Notes: a model not told the origin generated them from the sequence alone. A DNA stretch of 64,000 bases from Chitinophagales bacterium (GCA_023957245.1 JAMLHJ010000012.1:1-64000), one strand, 5' to 3'; shown: positions 39,835 through 49,195, counted from the stretch's first letter. Program-made: numbers and translations.

Positions 39835-39893
39835 GGATTGGTAAATCGTCATTGCGAGGAACGAAGCAATCTATTCATTATTTCTTTTTTTTT

Positions 39894-40060
39894 CATACTT
39901 TTCTTTAGAAGAAAAAGTATGAAAAAGAATCGCACCGGATTTTTCGCTGACCCACTAAATACTTGAAAGCTATTTCTTCAAAACTCGACTTCGTCTCAAA
40001 CAGTTGAAGAAATTACGCTTTCTTCGTATAGTGGGTGCCCAGCTTCAAAACCTATGGTGC
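39894..40060 (+). repeat. Long-hairpin repeat element, copy 1
   Basis: Starts with a 28-nt hairpin (39894-39921). Then GCACC/GGTGC (39932-39936 and 40056-40060) enclose an 87-nt near-continuous stem at 39950-40036 with arms ACCCACT, ATAC, GAAAGC and ATTTCTTCAA matched by their complements in order. Copy 2 at 52207-52373 is about 95% identical and keeps every arm. Confidence 0.85.
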
Positions 40061-40416
40061 AGGGCGCATGCGCATCGTGTAGTTCTGTCTATCTCTCCGT
40101 GTTCTTGGTGTAGAAACTTGGTGAGCTTAGTGGTTAATTATAAAATAAGCTATTACACAAAAGACACTGAGAAGGCACAAAAAACACTAAGAAAATACTT
40201 TGTGAAACTCTGGAATGTTTTGTGAAACTTTGTGGAATAACTTAGCGTACTTTGCGGTAAAATTTTATCTTTCTTTGCAGTTGGTTTCTAGAACCTCAAC
40301 CACCAGTTATGTTTCATTCGTACTTTCATCTTACATTTCACCTCTCACTTCTCACTACATCTCCACATCTTCAAATTTCCTCATCTTACATTTTACAATA
40401 TTTCATTATAAAAGAA

Positions 40417-40448
40417 AAAACTCCTGAACATTGCTGAACAGGAGTTTT
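40417..40448. terminator. Bidirectional terminator
   Basis: Stem AAAACTCCTG / CAGGAGTTTT, 12-nt loop, A run on one side and T run on the other. It lies 21 nt beyond the stop of the minus-strand T9SS gene. Confidence 0.85.
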
Positions 40449-40468
40449 ATAATTAAAAAAGGTATATA

Positions 40469-42907
40469 CTATCTTACAACAACAAATGGTGCAATTGTAT
40501 TTTTACCATCTTGTTCTATTCTCAATGAATAACGACCAGCCGCCAATTGAGAAGGCAATTCAATATTCATATTTGAAGATAATGATTGTGTTTGGTGATA
40601 AACCTCAGCTCCAATAGCATTAAAGATTTGGATATTAGCTTTACCTGAAACTGAATTATCTAATTGTATTTTCAAAGTATTTCCAGATACTGGATTTGGA
40701 TAAACCACTACTTGTGTGAATTTTTGATCTTTGATACCTGTTCCAACATTGGTAACAAATTCTTCGCTATTGAACCAACCATAAACTAAGCTATCACAAT
40801 TAAATATTGGATGAACAGATAGTAAATAAGTTGTTCCTTGAGTTAATTCATTCACTGTAATAGTAGTTTCGCTTCCTACATAGACAACTTTTGAATCACC
40901 AATTACATCACCAGCTTCATAAGTTTGACCGTCTTCAGCCCAGCCCCATTCATAATCAGGATCATTATAATTGACATCTAAGAAAACAATATATCCAACA
41001 GCTCCTTCGAGTGGAGAGAAACTAAGTACAGCTGAAGTTGTAGAAGGTGTAACTGCAAGATTCTCTACCGCAAAATCACCTGGTGAATCACATGGAGAAG
41101 GCGGAGTTTCTGTATTAAATGTTGCATAGCTTTCTTCACCATAATAAGGTAAGTCTTCGCAAGTAAAGATAGGATACACATTAATAAAATATAACAACTC
41201 TGCTTCTAAACCAGAATAGTCAAATGTACCTTCAGTAACAATACCAATAACTTGCGCATCATTAATAAAATCTCCAACTTGATAAGTTACTTTACTTTCT
41301 GGAGTACCAAATTCATATTCATCATCTACCACTTTATCCAAAGTGATTAAATAAGAATTTGCACCTTCAAGCAAATCAAATTCTAAATGAAGAGATTCTT
41401 GAGTATTGGTTAAGTCTGTAATTTCTACAGCTTGAAACAAATCAATATCGCAACCTTCAATTTTAGTACGAACTTCATCTCCATTATAATCACCATAAAC
41501 AGTCTCTCCATCACAATCAAAAATTGGGAATACAGAGAATAAGTAATAGCTATCAGGTGATAGACCTTCAATATTTACAGTAGTTGCTGTTCCAACATAT
41601 ACTACTTTAGTAGCACCAATGATATCACCAGCAGTATAAGTTACACCAGCTTCAGGATCTCCCCAATCATAATCAGGATTATTTCTATATCCTTCATCTT
41701 GAATAACAATATATCCAACAGCTTCTTCTACTGGAGAATAAGTCATTTCTACTGAAGTAGTTCCCACATTAAATTCATATTCTTCTACTGCATAATCTTC
41801 AGGAGAATCACATGGATTTGGAGCAACAGTTGAGAATGCAACACCATTAAAGTCACCATAAAAAATACTTCCTTCACACTCGTAATAAGGTTGGATATAT
41901 ACTTCATAATTGTGTTCAGCAGCCAATCCATTGTATTCAAAATAAGGTTCTTCAACTAACCCTACTACTAAAGATTGCTCAAGATATTGACCTACTGTAT
42001 AGTGTTCTCCGTCTGTCAAAAATCCATACACATAAGTATCTGGGTCGTCAATATCATCTAACAAAATAATATATCCAGATGCTCCTTCAATTTCTGAAAA
42101 CTCAATATAGAATGAAGATGTATCATATTCTCCTCCTAAAATTTCTACATAAGCATCTGGGTCAAAAGTACACGGTTCGTTATTGCCATTATCTACCCAA
42201 TCAGGGTCATATTTTAATGTCACTTGTACATCATCTATTCCTAGACCATCTCTTGAACCAGAGATTCCAGAAGTAGAACGAATATTAGCCCATCTTAAAT
42301 AAATAGTTGCATCATTTGCTATGGTAACATTGAATTTACTACTGAGTTCTTTACTGTTTTGAGCAAGATTACCATCCAATACTTGAACTTCAGCAGTTAC
42401 AATAGGAGAAATAAAATTCAAAGCAGGAACATTTACCCATGTTGCAGCAGCATCATCTACTCCAGTAGCATTTTTGCTATATTGAAATACCAATGTATCT
42501 GCAAGCGGTTGACCAGTACTGCTTTTTTTATCTCCTCTTCTCCATTGTTCTCCTTTGAATTGAACATGAAACTCATTCAAATCTGCACCAGAAGTATTTT
42601 TAAATGATACACCAGAATAAATTTCTTTTACATTATTGGAATTGATACTTCCTAATCCACGTTCATTACTACCTTTTTGACCAAAAGAATATAAAGAACC
42701 ATTATTTGCCGCTCCATCACTTGCTCTATATGTAGCAGTATTTGTGTTCCAATTTGCAATATTAAACACATTGGCTGTACCAGTGTCAGATAATGAATTA
42801 AAATCCTGAGAATACACAGTACCAGACGATGGCACTGCTACTTGAGCATAGGTCACACCAATACTACTGAGTACCAATGCAACAATTAAAGTGTAAAATT
42901 TTCGCAT
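40469..42907 (-). CDS. T9SS type A sorted surface protein with four 120-residue repeats
   Basis: 812 residues. Signal peptide at 1-21 (cleavage near VTYAQ). An N-terminal beta domain (about 28-235) resembles lectin- or CBM-like modules. Four fibronectin-III-like repeats start at C246, C366, C486 and C606, exactly 120 residues apart. Repeats 2 and 4 begin PCDSP and are closest to each other; 1 and 3 form the other pair. The T9SS type A domain (about 733-812, VVVYPNPVSGN) ends ...FVVVR. Probably a cell-surface adhesin; the ligand is unknown. Very acidic. Confidence 0.9.
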   Translation of the reverse strand: MRKFYTLIVALVLSSIGVTYAQVAVPSSGTVYSQDFNSLSDTGTANVFNIANWNTNTATYRASDGAANNGSLYSFGQKGSNERGLGSINSNNVKEIYSGVSFKNTSGADLNEFHVQFKGEQWRRGDKKSSTGQPLADTLVFQYSKNATGVDDAAATWVNVPALNFISPIVTAEVQVLDGNLAQNSKELSSKFNVTIANDATIYLRWANIRSTSGISGSRDGLGIDDVQVTLKYDPDWVDNGNNEPCTFDPDAYVEILGGEYDTSSFYIEFSEIEGASGYIILLDDIDDPDTYVYGFLTDGEHYTVGQYLEQSLVVGLVEEPYFEYNGLAAEHNYEVYIQPYYECEGSIFYGDFNGVAFSTVAPNPCDSPEDYAVEEYEFNVGTTSVEMTYSPVEEAVGYIVIQDEGYRNNPDYDWGDPEAGVTYTAGDIIGATKVVYVGTATTVNIEGLSPDSYYLFSVFPIFDCDGETVYGDYNGDEVRTKIEGCDIDLFQAVEITDLTNTQESLHLEFDLLEGANSYLITLDKVVDDEYEFGTPESKVTYQVGDFINDAQVIGIVTEGTFDYSGLEAELLYFINVYPIFTCEDLPYYGEESYATFNTETPPSPCDSPGDFAVENLAVTPSTTSAVLSFSPLEGAVGYIVFLDVNYNDPDYEWGWAEDGQTYEAGDVIGDSKVVYVGSETTITVNELTQGTTYLLSVHPIFNCDSLVYGWFNSEEFVTNVGTGIKDQKFTQVVVYPNPVSGNTLKIQLDNSVSGKANIQIFNAIGAEVYHQTQSLSSNMNIELPSQLAAGRYSLRIEQDGKNTIAPFVVVR

Positions 42908-43094
42908 AATGTAATGTTTTATAAATTAAATATAAGAACTTTTCGCAGACTTCTATCGTAATTCTTAAATTTTATTAAATTATCTTATAAAAACATATCC
43001 ATTATATCTTACAGTTATTTCAAATAGGTTATAAATTGAAAACAAAGCAATAAATAAGACTAAAAAATATCAAAATCAGATGATACTTATTTCA

Positions 43095-43910
43095 TTAATA
43101 TTGCTCTTTAGCATTAGGAAAATCTTTGTCTTTTACATCAGCGACATAATTAGAAACAGCTCCTTTGATATCTTCATAAAGGTTCAAATATTGTCTTAAA
43201 AATCTAGGTTTAAATTCATGAGTCAAGCCTATCATATCATGCAATACTAAAACTTGACCATCAACTCCAGCCCCAGCACCTATTCCAATGACAGGAATAT
43301 CAATACTTTCGGCGACTTCTTGTGCCAAAGCCGCAGGAATCTTTTCCAAAACCACTGAAAAGCATCCCATCTCACTCAATAATTTAGCATCTTTTTTCAA
43401 TCTTTCTGCCTCTTCAGCTTCTTTTGCTCTGACAGTGTATGTGCCAAATTTATAGATAGATTGAGGTGTCAATCCCAAATGCCCCATCACTGGAATTCCT
43501 GCAGTAAGTATTCTTTCTACAGACTCTCTTATTTCTTCACCACCTTCCATTTTCACAGCATGAGCACCTGTTTCTTTCATAATACGAATAGCAGAACTTA
43601 AAGCCAATTTTGAATTGCCTTGATATGTCCCAAATGGCAAATCCACCACTACAAGACATCTCTTCACAGCACGTACCACTGACGAAGCATGATAAATCAT
43701 CTCATCTAAAGTAATAGGCAAAGTCGTTTCATGTCCAGCCATCACATTGGAAGCAGAGTCACCTACCAATATCACATCGATTCCTCCATCATCAACAATT
43801 TTTGCCAGTGAATAATCATAGGCTGTCAGCATCGCAATCTTCTCTCCTCTCAATTTCATATCCTTAAGAGCATGAGTTGTAACTCGCTTATATTCCTTAT
43901 GAACAGACAT
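43095..43910 (-). CDS. panB: 3-methyl-2-oxobutanoate hydroxymethyltransferase
   Basis: 271 residues. Motifs: [12 protein letters not shown] near the N terminus, [15 protein letters not shown] (metal-binding Asp), KMEGGEE (active-site Lys/Glu), GHLGLTPQS and IGIGAG. It makes ketopantoate in pantothenate and CoA synthesis, from methylene-THF and 2-oxoisovalerate. It is preceded by a minus-strand promoter element. No other pan gene is near. Confidence 0.97.
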   Translation of the reverse strand: MSVHKEYKRVTTHALKDMKLRGEKIAMLTAYDYSLAKIVDDGGIDVILVGDSASNVMAGHETTLPITLDEMIYHASSVVRAVKRCLVVVDLPFGTYQGNSKLALSSAIRIMKETGAHAVKMEGGEEIRESVERILTAGIPVMGHLGLTPQSIYKFGTYTVRAKEAEEAERLKKDAKLLSEMGCFSVVLEKIPAALAQEVAESIDIPVIGIGAGAGVDGQVLVLHDMIGLTHEFKPRFLRQYLNLYEDIKGAVSNYVADVKDKDFPNAKEQY

Positions 43911-43946
43911 ATCTTATTAATTTTATAGTAAAGTAAATCAAAGCAA

Positions 43947-43954
43947 CAAAAATA
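43947..43954 (-). promoter_or_regulatory. -7 promoter element for panB (TATTTTTG)
   Basis: On the minus strand this reads TATTTTTG, a TAnnTTTG match 36 nt upstream of the panB start. Confidence 0.4.
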
Positions 43955-44030
43955 ATAAAATACAATCAGCTTAATTATCTTTAATCGGATAGATAATAGA
44001 TAATTCAGACATTAGTATAGAAGATTACTT

Positions 44031-44561
44031 CTAATTTTTTATTTCTTTTTTCAAATTATTTACCCAAACCTCTAATTCTTCTATATCTGAATTAGTTAAT
44101 TGGGTATCTTTATGAAAATGGTATAAGATTTCAAAGGCGTCTTATTGTCGTTAATGGATTCTGACCTTTTTCACTCAACAATACAATATCATTCATAGCC
44201 ATATTCGAAATTTCTTCTACTTTCTCAATTGTTGCTTTGTCTGCATTTATGTGCCATGCAAAAACTTTGTTGTGCTGAAGCCAAGACACATTCCAAAAGT
44301 CGTCACCATTGCGATAGATTACAGTAAAGTCATCAGAATATTGATTAGCAATATCAAAAGTAGTCCTTTTTCAATTAATTCATCAATTGGTAGGTAGTCA
44401 AAATCCATGTGTCCAAAACTAAAAAGTTCATCATCTTCTTGGTTGATTTCAGATTCCGCAAATCTAAAGTCCTTAAAAAACTGACTAATCCCTCATTGAT
44501 ATTTTTCAGCAATCACTTTTTTCGGAACGATTAGATTAAATATGTGTAGATATATTGGCAT
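44031..44561 (-). pseudogene. Decayed gene of unknown function
   Basis: ATG at 44561 reads MPIYLHIFNLIVPKKVIAEK, then a stop. In other frames it continues as KDFRFAESEINQEDDELFSF, then FDIANQYSDDFTVIYRNGDD and VSWLQHNKVFAWHINADKA, and ends DIEELEVWVNNLKK at a stop at 44031-44033. The segments run in protein order with at least three frame changes or stops, so this was one gene of about 170 codons. I do not recognise the family. Confidence 0.75.
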
Positions 44562-44764
44562 TGTGTTGTTTTTTTACCTGACCTCTATGGTTAGTCTGTG
44601 AAAAAATCTTTTTCAGATTCTTTCAAATATAATTGTTATATCGAATTTTAAAGCAATAAATACAAGAAAAATAATGCCATAAATAATTGATATTGATCGT
44701 TCAATAATTGAATGATTACAGAACCTGACGAAGTACAGCAAATAGCAAAAGTATCCCTGGTGTT

Positions 44765-45047
44765 GGTGCGAGCGTCTCGCTTGTGCATAAAAAAGTAGCT
44801 TACATTTATAACATAAGTCGAAAGTTTAAATTCCAAGAAAAGGAAGGTGCTTATTTTATCAGCTTTGCTGTAATCGATTGGATAGATGTATTTACAAGAA
44901 TAGACGACTCTTCTATTTTGATTGAATCACTGGATAATTGCAGAAAAAATAAAGGGAAAATCATTTTTGCATATTGTATCATGCCTAGTTATGCCTATTT
45001 GATTTTTTGTTCATCAATTTAGGTTAGCACGAGCGAGACGCTCGCGC
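44765..45047 (+). mobile_element. Degenerate REP-RAYT unit (Y1/HUH transposase between inverted REPs)
   Basis: Inverted palindromic repeats flank a transposase fragment. The left REP (44768-44786, core GCGAG-CGT-CTCGC) matches the reverse complement of the right REP (45027-45045) in 18 of 19 positions. Inverted REPs around a REP-associated tyrosine transposase are the classical arrangement. The transposase is inactive (next entry). Confidence 0.8.
44813..45022 (+). pseudogene. REP-associated tyrosine transposase (RAYT, Y1_Tnp) fragment
   Basis: Reads (I)SRKFKFQEKEGAYFISFAV to SYAYLIFCSSI, 69 codons of a family near 180. It matches the N-terminal half of RAYT proteins (SRKYKF, EGAYF, DVFTR, AYCIMP). 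Decay is visible: the expected ATG is ATA at 44813, the HUH motif (H-x-H in SHVHLI of relatives) has become SYAYLI, and the tyrosine half is gone. A chance ATG lies upstream at 44783. Confidence 0.78.
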
Positions 45048-45129
45048 AAACTGGGGTGTTACTCTATTTTTTCACAACGTTGGTTCAAAAATTTTCTAAA
45101 CAACAATATATATTCATCATCCAATATAA

Positions 45130-46443
45130 CTATTCCTCAGGCTCATCACTCCCTGTCAAATGAAAAGGAATTTGCTTACCTGTTTTCACTCCTAAATCTT
45201 TTAATTTTTGGGCACTACGTATCAAATTTCCATTGCCGACACTCAATTTATTCATAGCAGTTTGGTAGGACACTTGAGATTGCTCAATCCGCTTACCCAA
45301 TCTATCCATCTCTTCAACAAAGCCTACAAATTTATCATACAATCTTCCTGCATGTTCGGCTATATCCTGAGCATAGCGGCTTTGGTATTCTTGTTTCCAG
45401 ATGCTTGAAATCGTCCTGAGTGTTGCTAATAATGTAGATGTACTGACTATGATAATATTCTGATTATAAGCATCTTGAAATAGTTGTCTGTCTTCATGAA
45501 TTGCTAGATGGAATGCAGGTTCTATCGGTATAAATAATAATACAAAATCTGGGGTTTGCAATTGTTCGATGAGCTGATACTCTTTGCTAGACAAATTTTT
45601 GACATGCTGTCTAACAGATTGAATATGAGCTTTTAGAAACTGTGATTTATCTTTTTCATCTTCCGTATTGCAATATTGTTCATAAGCGACTAAAGATACT
45701 TTGGAATCTACAATTACACTTTTATTATCAGGAAGTTGAATAACAACATCTGGTCTTAAAGATTTTCCTCCATCTTGTGCATAACTAGGCTGTATAAAAT
45801 ACTCATAATCTTTACGTAGCCCCGACTTCTCCAATATACTTTCCAAAATCACTTCACCCCAATTTCCTTGCATTTTAGTATCCATTTTCAAGGCTTTGGT
45901 CAGATTCTGAGTTTCAGCACTCATCAATTTATTCAGTTCACTAAGTTGTTTGACTTGTTCTATCAGCGAAGCATTTCTGTTGATTTGTTCCTTATTGACG
46001 TTATCAACTTTTTCTTCAAATTGTTGGATTTTTTCTTTGAGGGGCTTTAATATTGCAGAAATATTTTCTTGGTTTTTGTCAGTAAATTTTTGAGATTTTT
46101 CTTCTAATATTTTTTGTACTAATACTTCAAATTCATCTTTAAATCTTTTTTGCAATTGCTCCAATTCAGACTTCTGATAATTCATTTGCTCACGCAAAAA
46201 TCTATTTTCTTCATGGCTACTTATCAATTGCCTTTCTGAATTCAAATATTCATCTCTTAATCGGCTAACAGTATCTTCTAACTTAGTTTTAGCATCTAAA
46301 AACTGTTCAGAATTAGCTTTAAAAGTGGCCTTTTCAGTAATATATTCCTGAATTTCTTTCTGTAATTGTCCATTTTTTCTCAAAAAATAAATTATTACAA
46401 TTACACTTATTAGACACAATATTGCTAAACTTATCCATTCCAT
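45130..46443 (-). CDS. rmuC: DNA recombination protein RmuC
   Basis: 437 residues. N-terminal membrane helix (about 5-20), a long coiled coil (about 22-190), then the RmuC nuclease-like domain with GNWGEVILESILEKSGL, RPDVVIQLPDNKSVIVDSKV and FIPIEPAF. In E. coli RmuC limits inverted-repeat-driven rearrangement. That role is notable here because the window holds many inverted repeats, but no functional link is shown. Confidence 0.94.
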   Translation of the reverse strand: MEWISLAILCLISVIVIIYFLRKNGQLQKEIQEYITEKATFKANSEQFLDAKTKLEDTVSRLRDEYLNSERQLISSHEENRFLREQMNYQKSELEQLQKRFKDEFEVLVQKILEEKSQKFTDKNQENISAILKPLKEKIQQFEEKVDNVNKEQINRNASLIEQVKQLSELNKLMSAETQNLTKALKMDTKMQGNWGEVILESILEKSGLRKDYEYFIQPSYAQDGGKSLRPDVVIQLPDNKSVIVDSKVSLVAYEQYCNTEDEKDKSQFLKAHIQSVRQHVKNLSSKEYQLIEQLQTPDFVLLFIPIEPAFHLAIHEDRQLFQDAYNQNIIIVSTSTLLATLRTISSIWKQEYQSRYAQDIAEHAGRLYDKFVGFVEEMDRLGKRIEQSQVSYQTAMNKLSVGNGNLIRSAQKLKDLGVKTGKQIPFHLTGSDEPEE

Positions 46444-46528
46444 ACTTTAAGATAAACTTTCTGACAGTAATCAAAATACAAATCAAATATTATTATGTAC
46501 TACTAAATTAGAATTACTAAAAATAAAA

Positions 46529-46560
46529 AACTCATTTACCAAAATTTAGGCAAATGAGTT
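46529..46560. terminator. Terminator after the rhodanese gene
   Basis: Arms AACTCATTT / AAATGAGTT with further CC/GG pairing, and A/T runs on both sides, 24 nt beyond the minus-strand rhodanese stop. Confidence 0.82.
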
Positions 46561-46583
46561 CAAAAAATATTTGTTGAAAAATT

Positions 46584-46898
46584 TTACATCACGCTATTCC
46601 AAGCAATGATGCCTCCTACAAGATTATTGACTTTTTCAAATCCCAAACTGGCCATATAATTACAAACTTGACCACTTCTACCTCCACTTCTACAATATAC
46701 ATAATATGGAATAGTTCTGTCTAATCCTGCAATTTTAGCAGGAAAACTAGGATCTGCAACATTAATCATGATGTGACCATCTATTTGACCTTCAGATAAT
46801 TCTGCAGGAGTTCTCACATCAATAATGACAGCACCTTCTTCATTTTCAAATCCGTGCTTAAAATCTATTACATTCAAATTTTGTAAACTCATTTTCAT
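46584..46898 (-). CDS. Rhodanese-like domain protein
   Basis: 104 residues, a single rhodanese fold. Substrate loop YCRSGGRSG with active-site C69, and DVRTPAELSEGQIDGH near the N terminus. Probably a cytosolic sulfur carrier or sulfurtransferase (GlpE-like). M1 or M3 may be the start. Preceded by a promoter element and followed by its own terminator. Confidence 0.93.
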   Translation of the reverse strand: MKMSLQNLNVIDFKHGFENEEGAVIIDVRTPAELSEGQIDGHIMINVADPSFPAKIAGLDRTIPYYVYCRSGGRSGQVCNYMASLGFEKVNNLVGGIIAWNSVM

Positions 46899-46909
46899 TT
46901 TATTTGGTG

Positions 46910-46917
46910 CAAAAATA
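46910..46917 (-). promoter_or_regulatory. -7 promoter element (TATTTTTG)
   Basis: Minus-strand TAnnTTTG followed by C, 11 nt upstream of the rhodanese start. Confidence 0.45.
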
Positions 46918-46987
46918 AAACTCTAATTCATTTTATTTCAATTCATAATGTTATTAAAGACAAAACTCCAATAGTTATAAATCCATT

Positions 46988-47884
46988 TTACTCAAATAAT
47001 TTTACATGCATGGATTCAAGATATCTATCTTTAAGATGCATTCCTATTTTCTGACTATCTTTATAATTACTTACATCTCCATCGTTCCGCAAATAATTCA
47101 ATCTTTCAATATCCAATTCTTTAATTAGCCAACCACTTTTTTGAGGTGTATCTATAGCAATAATACCATCTTCAGGCATTCCTTGATCTGCAGAACTATA
47201 AATTGCTGAATAACCATAATTATTCTTGACAGATGGCGAATATTTTGCTTCACCAATCGTCTGAGCGACAGCAACATAACACTGGTTTTCCATTGCACGT
47301 ACTCTTGCACCTATATGTACACGTGTTGCGCCTCTCAATGTCTCAGTACTACTAGGCACAAAAATAACATCTGCACCTGCCTCAACCAACTTATTTGCTC
47401 CTATCGCAAATTCAATATCATAACATATCTGAATTCCAAAGTTTCCAAATGGAGTTTTAAAAACAGTCAGTCTAGGATATCCTTGACTTATATTCCATTT
47501 TTCAATTTCAGATTTTGTAATGAAAATCTTATCTTGATAACCGCTAGTACCTTTAGGGCCATAAACTATAACTCTATTGATAATCCATTCAACATACAAA
47601 CTAGGCGCATTGGGAGCAATGATAACAATTGAATATTTTTTTGCCAATCCACTAAAAAAAACATCAATTTCAGCTAAATAGGGATTTAATTTTTTTACTT
47701 GTTTATGAAAATCATTTTTAACTTTTGGAAATAGACACATCAAATCCATCAATCCAAACTCTGGGAACAATAAGACCTGAGCTTTTTCAGAAACAGCACT
47801 TTGCACCCATTCTTCCATATATACTTTCCACGCATCAATATTTTGATGGGCAACAAAAGGATACTGAGCTACGGCAACTTTCAT
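46988..47884 (-). CDS. Carbon-nitrogen hydrolase (nitrilase superfamily)
   Basis: 298 residues from the second Met (MKVAVAQYP), where the family normally begins; an ATG four codons earlier exists. The catalytic triad is visible: E42 in LLFPEFG, K119 in YQDKIF, C154 in IQICYDIEF. These are amidases, including omega-amidase and carbamoylputrescine amidase types. The substrate cannot be assigned. Confidence 0.92.
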   Translation of the reverse strand: MKVAVAQYPFVAHQNIDAWKVYMEEWVQSAVSEKAQVLLFPEFGLMDLMCLFPKVKNDFHKQVKKLNPYLAEIDVFFSGLAKKYSIVIIAPNAPSLYVEWIINRVIVYGPKGTSGYQDKIFITKSEIEKWNISQGYPRLTVFKTPFGNFGIQICYDIEFAIGANKLVEAGADVIFVPSSTETLRGATRVHIGARVRAMENQCYVAVAQTIGEAKYSPSVKNNYGYSAIYSSADQGMPEDGIIAIDTPQKSGWLIKELDIERLNYLRNDGDVSNYKDSQKIGMHLKDRYLESMHVKLFE

Positions 47885-47987
47885 ATAGAATGACATTTTG
47901 TATAAGATAACACTTTAAGAAATAAAGAGTTTTATAACAAAATATCTATAAGTAAAAAAAGAAAAAAGACAACTCTCAATCAACCCA

Positions 47988-49169
47988 TTATTCTACTTGA
48001 TGGCTTGGAGAAATAAAAACACCCAATGACCATATCAAAATCAGTATTATTGGTATTACTCCACTATGATATTGTTGTGGATTACAACACCAGAATACTA
48101 ATAATAAAATGTAGATGATTCGATGAAAATTGACAAATCCAGATAACATTTTTCCCATCTTAGGAATAAAAAATGCCAAAGGGAAATATAAAGGCATAGC
48201 CCACAATAAATTAAAATTCCACTTCGTCATATAATGATCTGTTCCCCACCACATGAACACCAAAATCCATCCAACTATCCCTACAATAGTCAAAAAAGAA
48301 ATACTTAGTACTTTATTTAAAGTCGAATTTGTAAAAAATATCTGTAACAATAAGACCAAAAACAAAATAGACCAAAAAACTAAATCAGGAGAAGGCATAT
48401 TGGGTTTAGACTGTTCAAATCCATGATAAAGAATACGAGAATCTTTCACAATAGGCTTTCCATGATATTGAGTACTATCAAATTCAACCATCAATTCATA
48501 GGGCAAAAACATTCGTGTATCGCTATCAGCCTTTCTATCCAGCCTAGCACCCAAAAGCAAATCAATACCAAAATCCAACCATTCATTATAAGTCATGTGC
48601 CTATCTATCATCTCTCTGATAGTTTCAGAATTTTCAGTAGATAAATGGGCAAATTCAAAATCACTTCCTATTGCTTTACGAATTAAATCACGAGGTTGAG
48701 TTGAACAATTATTATAAATAAAATCATACAAATAGTATCTATTTTCAGGAAGAGCATTATTGGCTAAAGCTGTTTCAAGTGTTTCAACTTGATGTTTATC
48801 CAGATTTAAAACCTGCTCTCTAATTGACCTACCATACAATAAATAATCACCTATAAACTGGTCAAAATGTTCAACTCCTACGAAATACAATAACTTACCT
48901 TGAATAAATTTCCTCAAGAATCCTTCTTCATAGAAATTAAACATGCCATAATTATATACGATATCGCTACCTGTCGTAAAATTTTTCACTCGAACAGCAG
49001 TATGTCCAAATGCCTGATACACTTCACTAGTTCCAGTGCCACAAGTCAACACACTCAAAACAACCGAATCTTGAGACTGCTGGTCAGATAAATTTTGTCC
49101 TTTTACAATACTCACAGAGAGGAAAAAAATAAAAAACAAAACCCTTTTCAAGGAAACAAAATTATACAT
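47988..49169 (-). CDS. DUF4105 / Lnb-type membrane protein
   Basis: 393 residues. Signal peptide (cleavage near VKGQ), then a periplasmic DUF4105 domain with LTCGTGTSEVYQAFGHTAVR, YNYGMFNF and YNNCSTQPRD, an NlpC/P60-like His and Cys arrangement. Five hydrophobic helices follow (about 255-385). The Pfam domain is linked to a Bacteroides lipoprotein N-acyltransferase (Lnb); that assignment is from memory. Such a function would suit this lipoprotein-rich organism. Confidence 0.85.
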   Translation of the reverse strand: MYNFVSLKRVLFFIFFLSVSIVKGQNLSDQQSQDSVVLSVLTCGTGTSEVYQAFGHTAVRVKNFTTGSDIVYNYGMFNFYEEGFLRKFIQGKLLYFVGVEHFDQFIGDYLLYGRSIREQVLNLDKHQVETLETALANNALPENRYYLYDFIYNNCSTQPRDLIRKAIGSDFEFAHLSTENSETIREMIDRHMTYNEWLDFGIDLLLGARLDRKADSDTRMFLPYELMVEFDSTQYHGKPIVKDSRILYHGFEQSKPNMPSPDLVFWSILFLVLLLQIFFTNSTLNKVLSISFLTIVGIVGWILVFMWWGTDHYMTKWNFNLLWAMPLYFPLAFFIPKMGKMLSGFVNFHRIIYILLLVFWCCNPQQYHSGVIPIILILIWSLGVFISPSHQVE

Positions 49170-49187
49170 CTATAAAAATTTCAAAGG

Positions 49188-49195
49188 CAAAATTA
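49188..49195 (-). promoter_or_regulatory. -7 promoter element (TAATTTTG)
   Basis: Minus-strand TAnnTTTG 18 nt upstream of the DUF4105 start, in the short divergent gap facing msrB. Confidence 0.45.

Larger units (their letters stand above)
39650..40410 (-). repeat. Repeat cluster D
   Basis: Mosaic filling the gap between convergent genes. In order: ACACAAAAGACACTGAGAAG module (39661-39745), a REP-like palindrome pair (39761-39834), a GTCATTGCGAGGAACGAAGC repeat (39848-39871), the long-hairpin element (39894-40060), CACAAAG-type modules in minus orientation (40100-40136, 40150-40262), and a GAACCTCAACCACC joint with CACATCTTC tracts (40290-40400). The stretch 39661-39720 recurs almost exactly at 40154-40213. 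Small ORFs here are repeat translations. Confidence 0.88.

Noticed and set aside
40004..40225. 73-codon ORF, with a related ORF at 52185-52415
   Set aside because: Both are translations of the long-hairpin repeat and adjoining modules, without a promoter or a shared start.
40215..40427. 70-codon ORF in cluster D
   Set aside because: Entirely composed of repeat modules that occur in other frames elsewhere.
47315..47632. 105-codon plus-strand ORF inside the nitrilase gene
   Set aside because: Antisense shadow; the nitrilase triad supports the minus strand.
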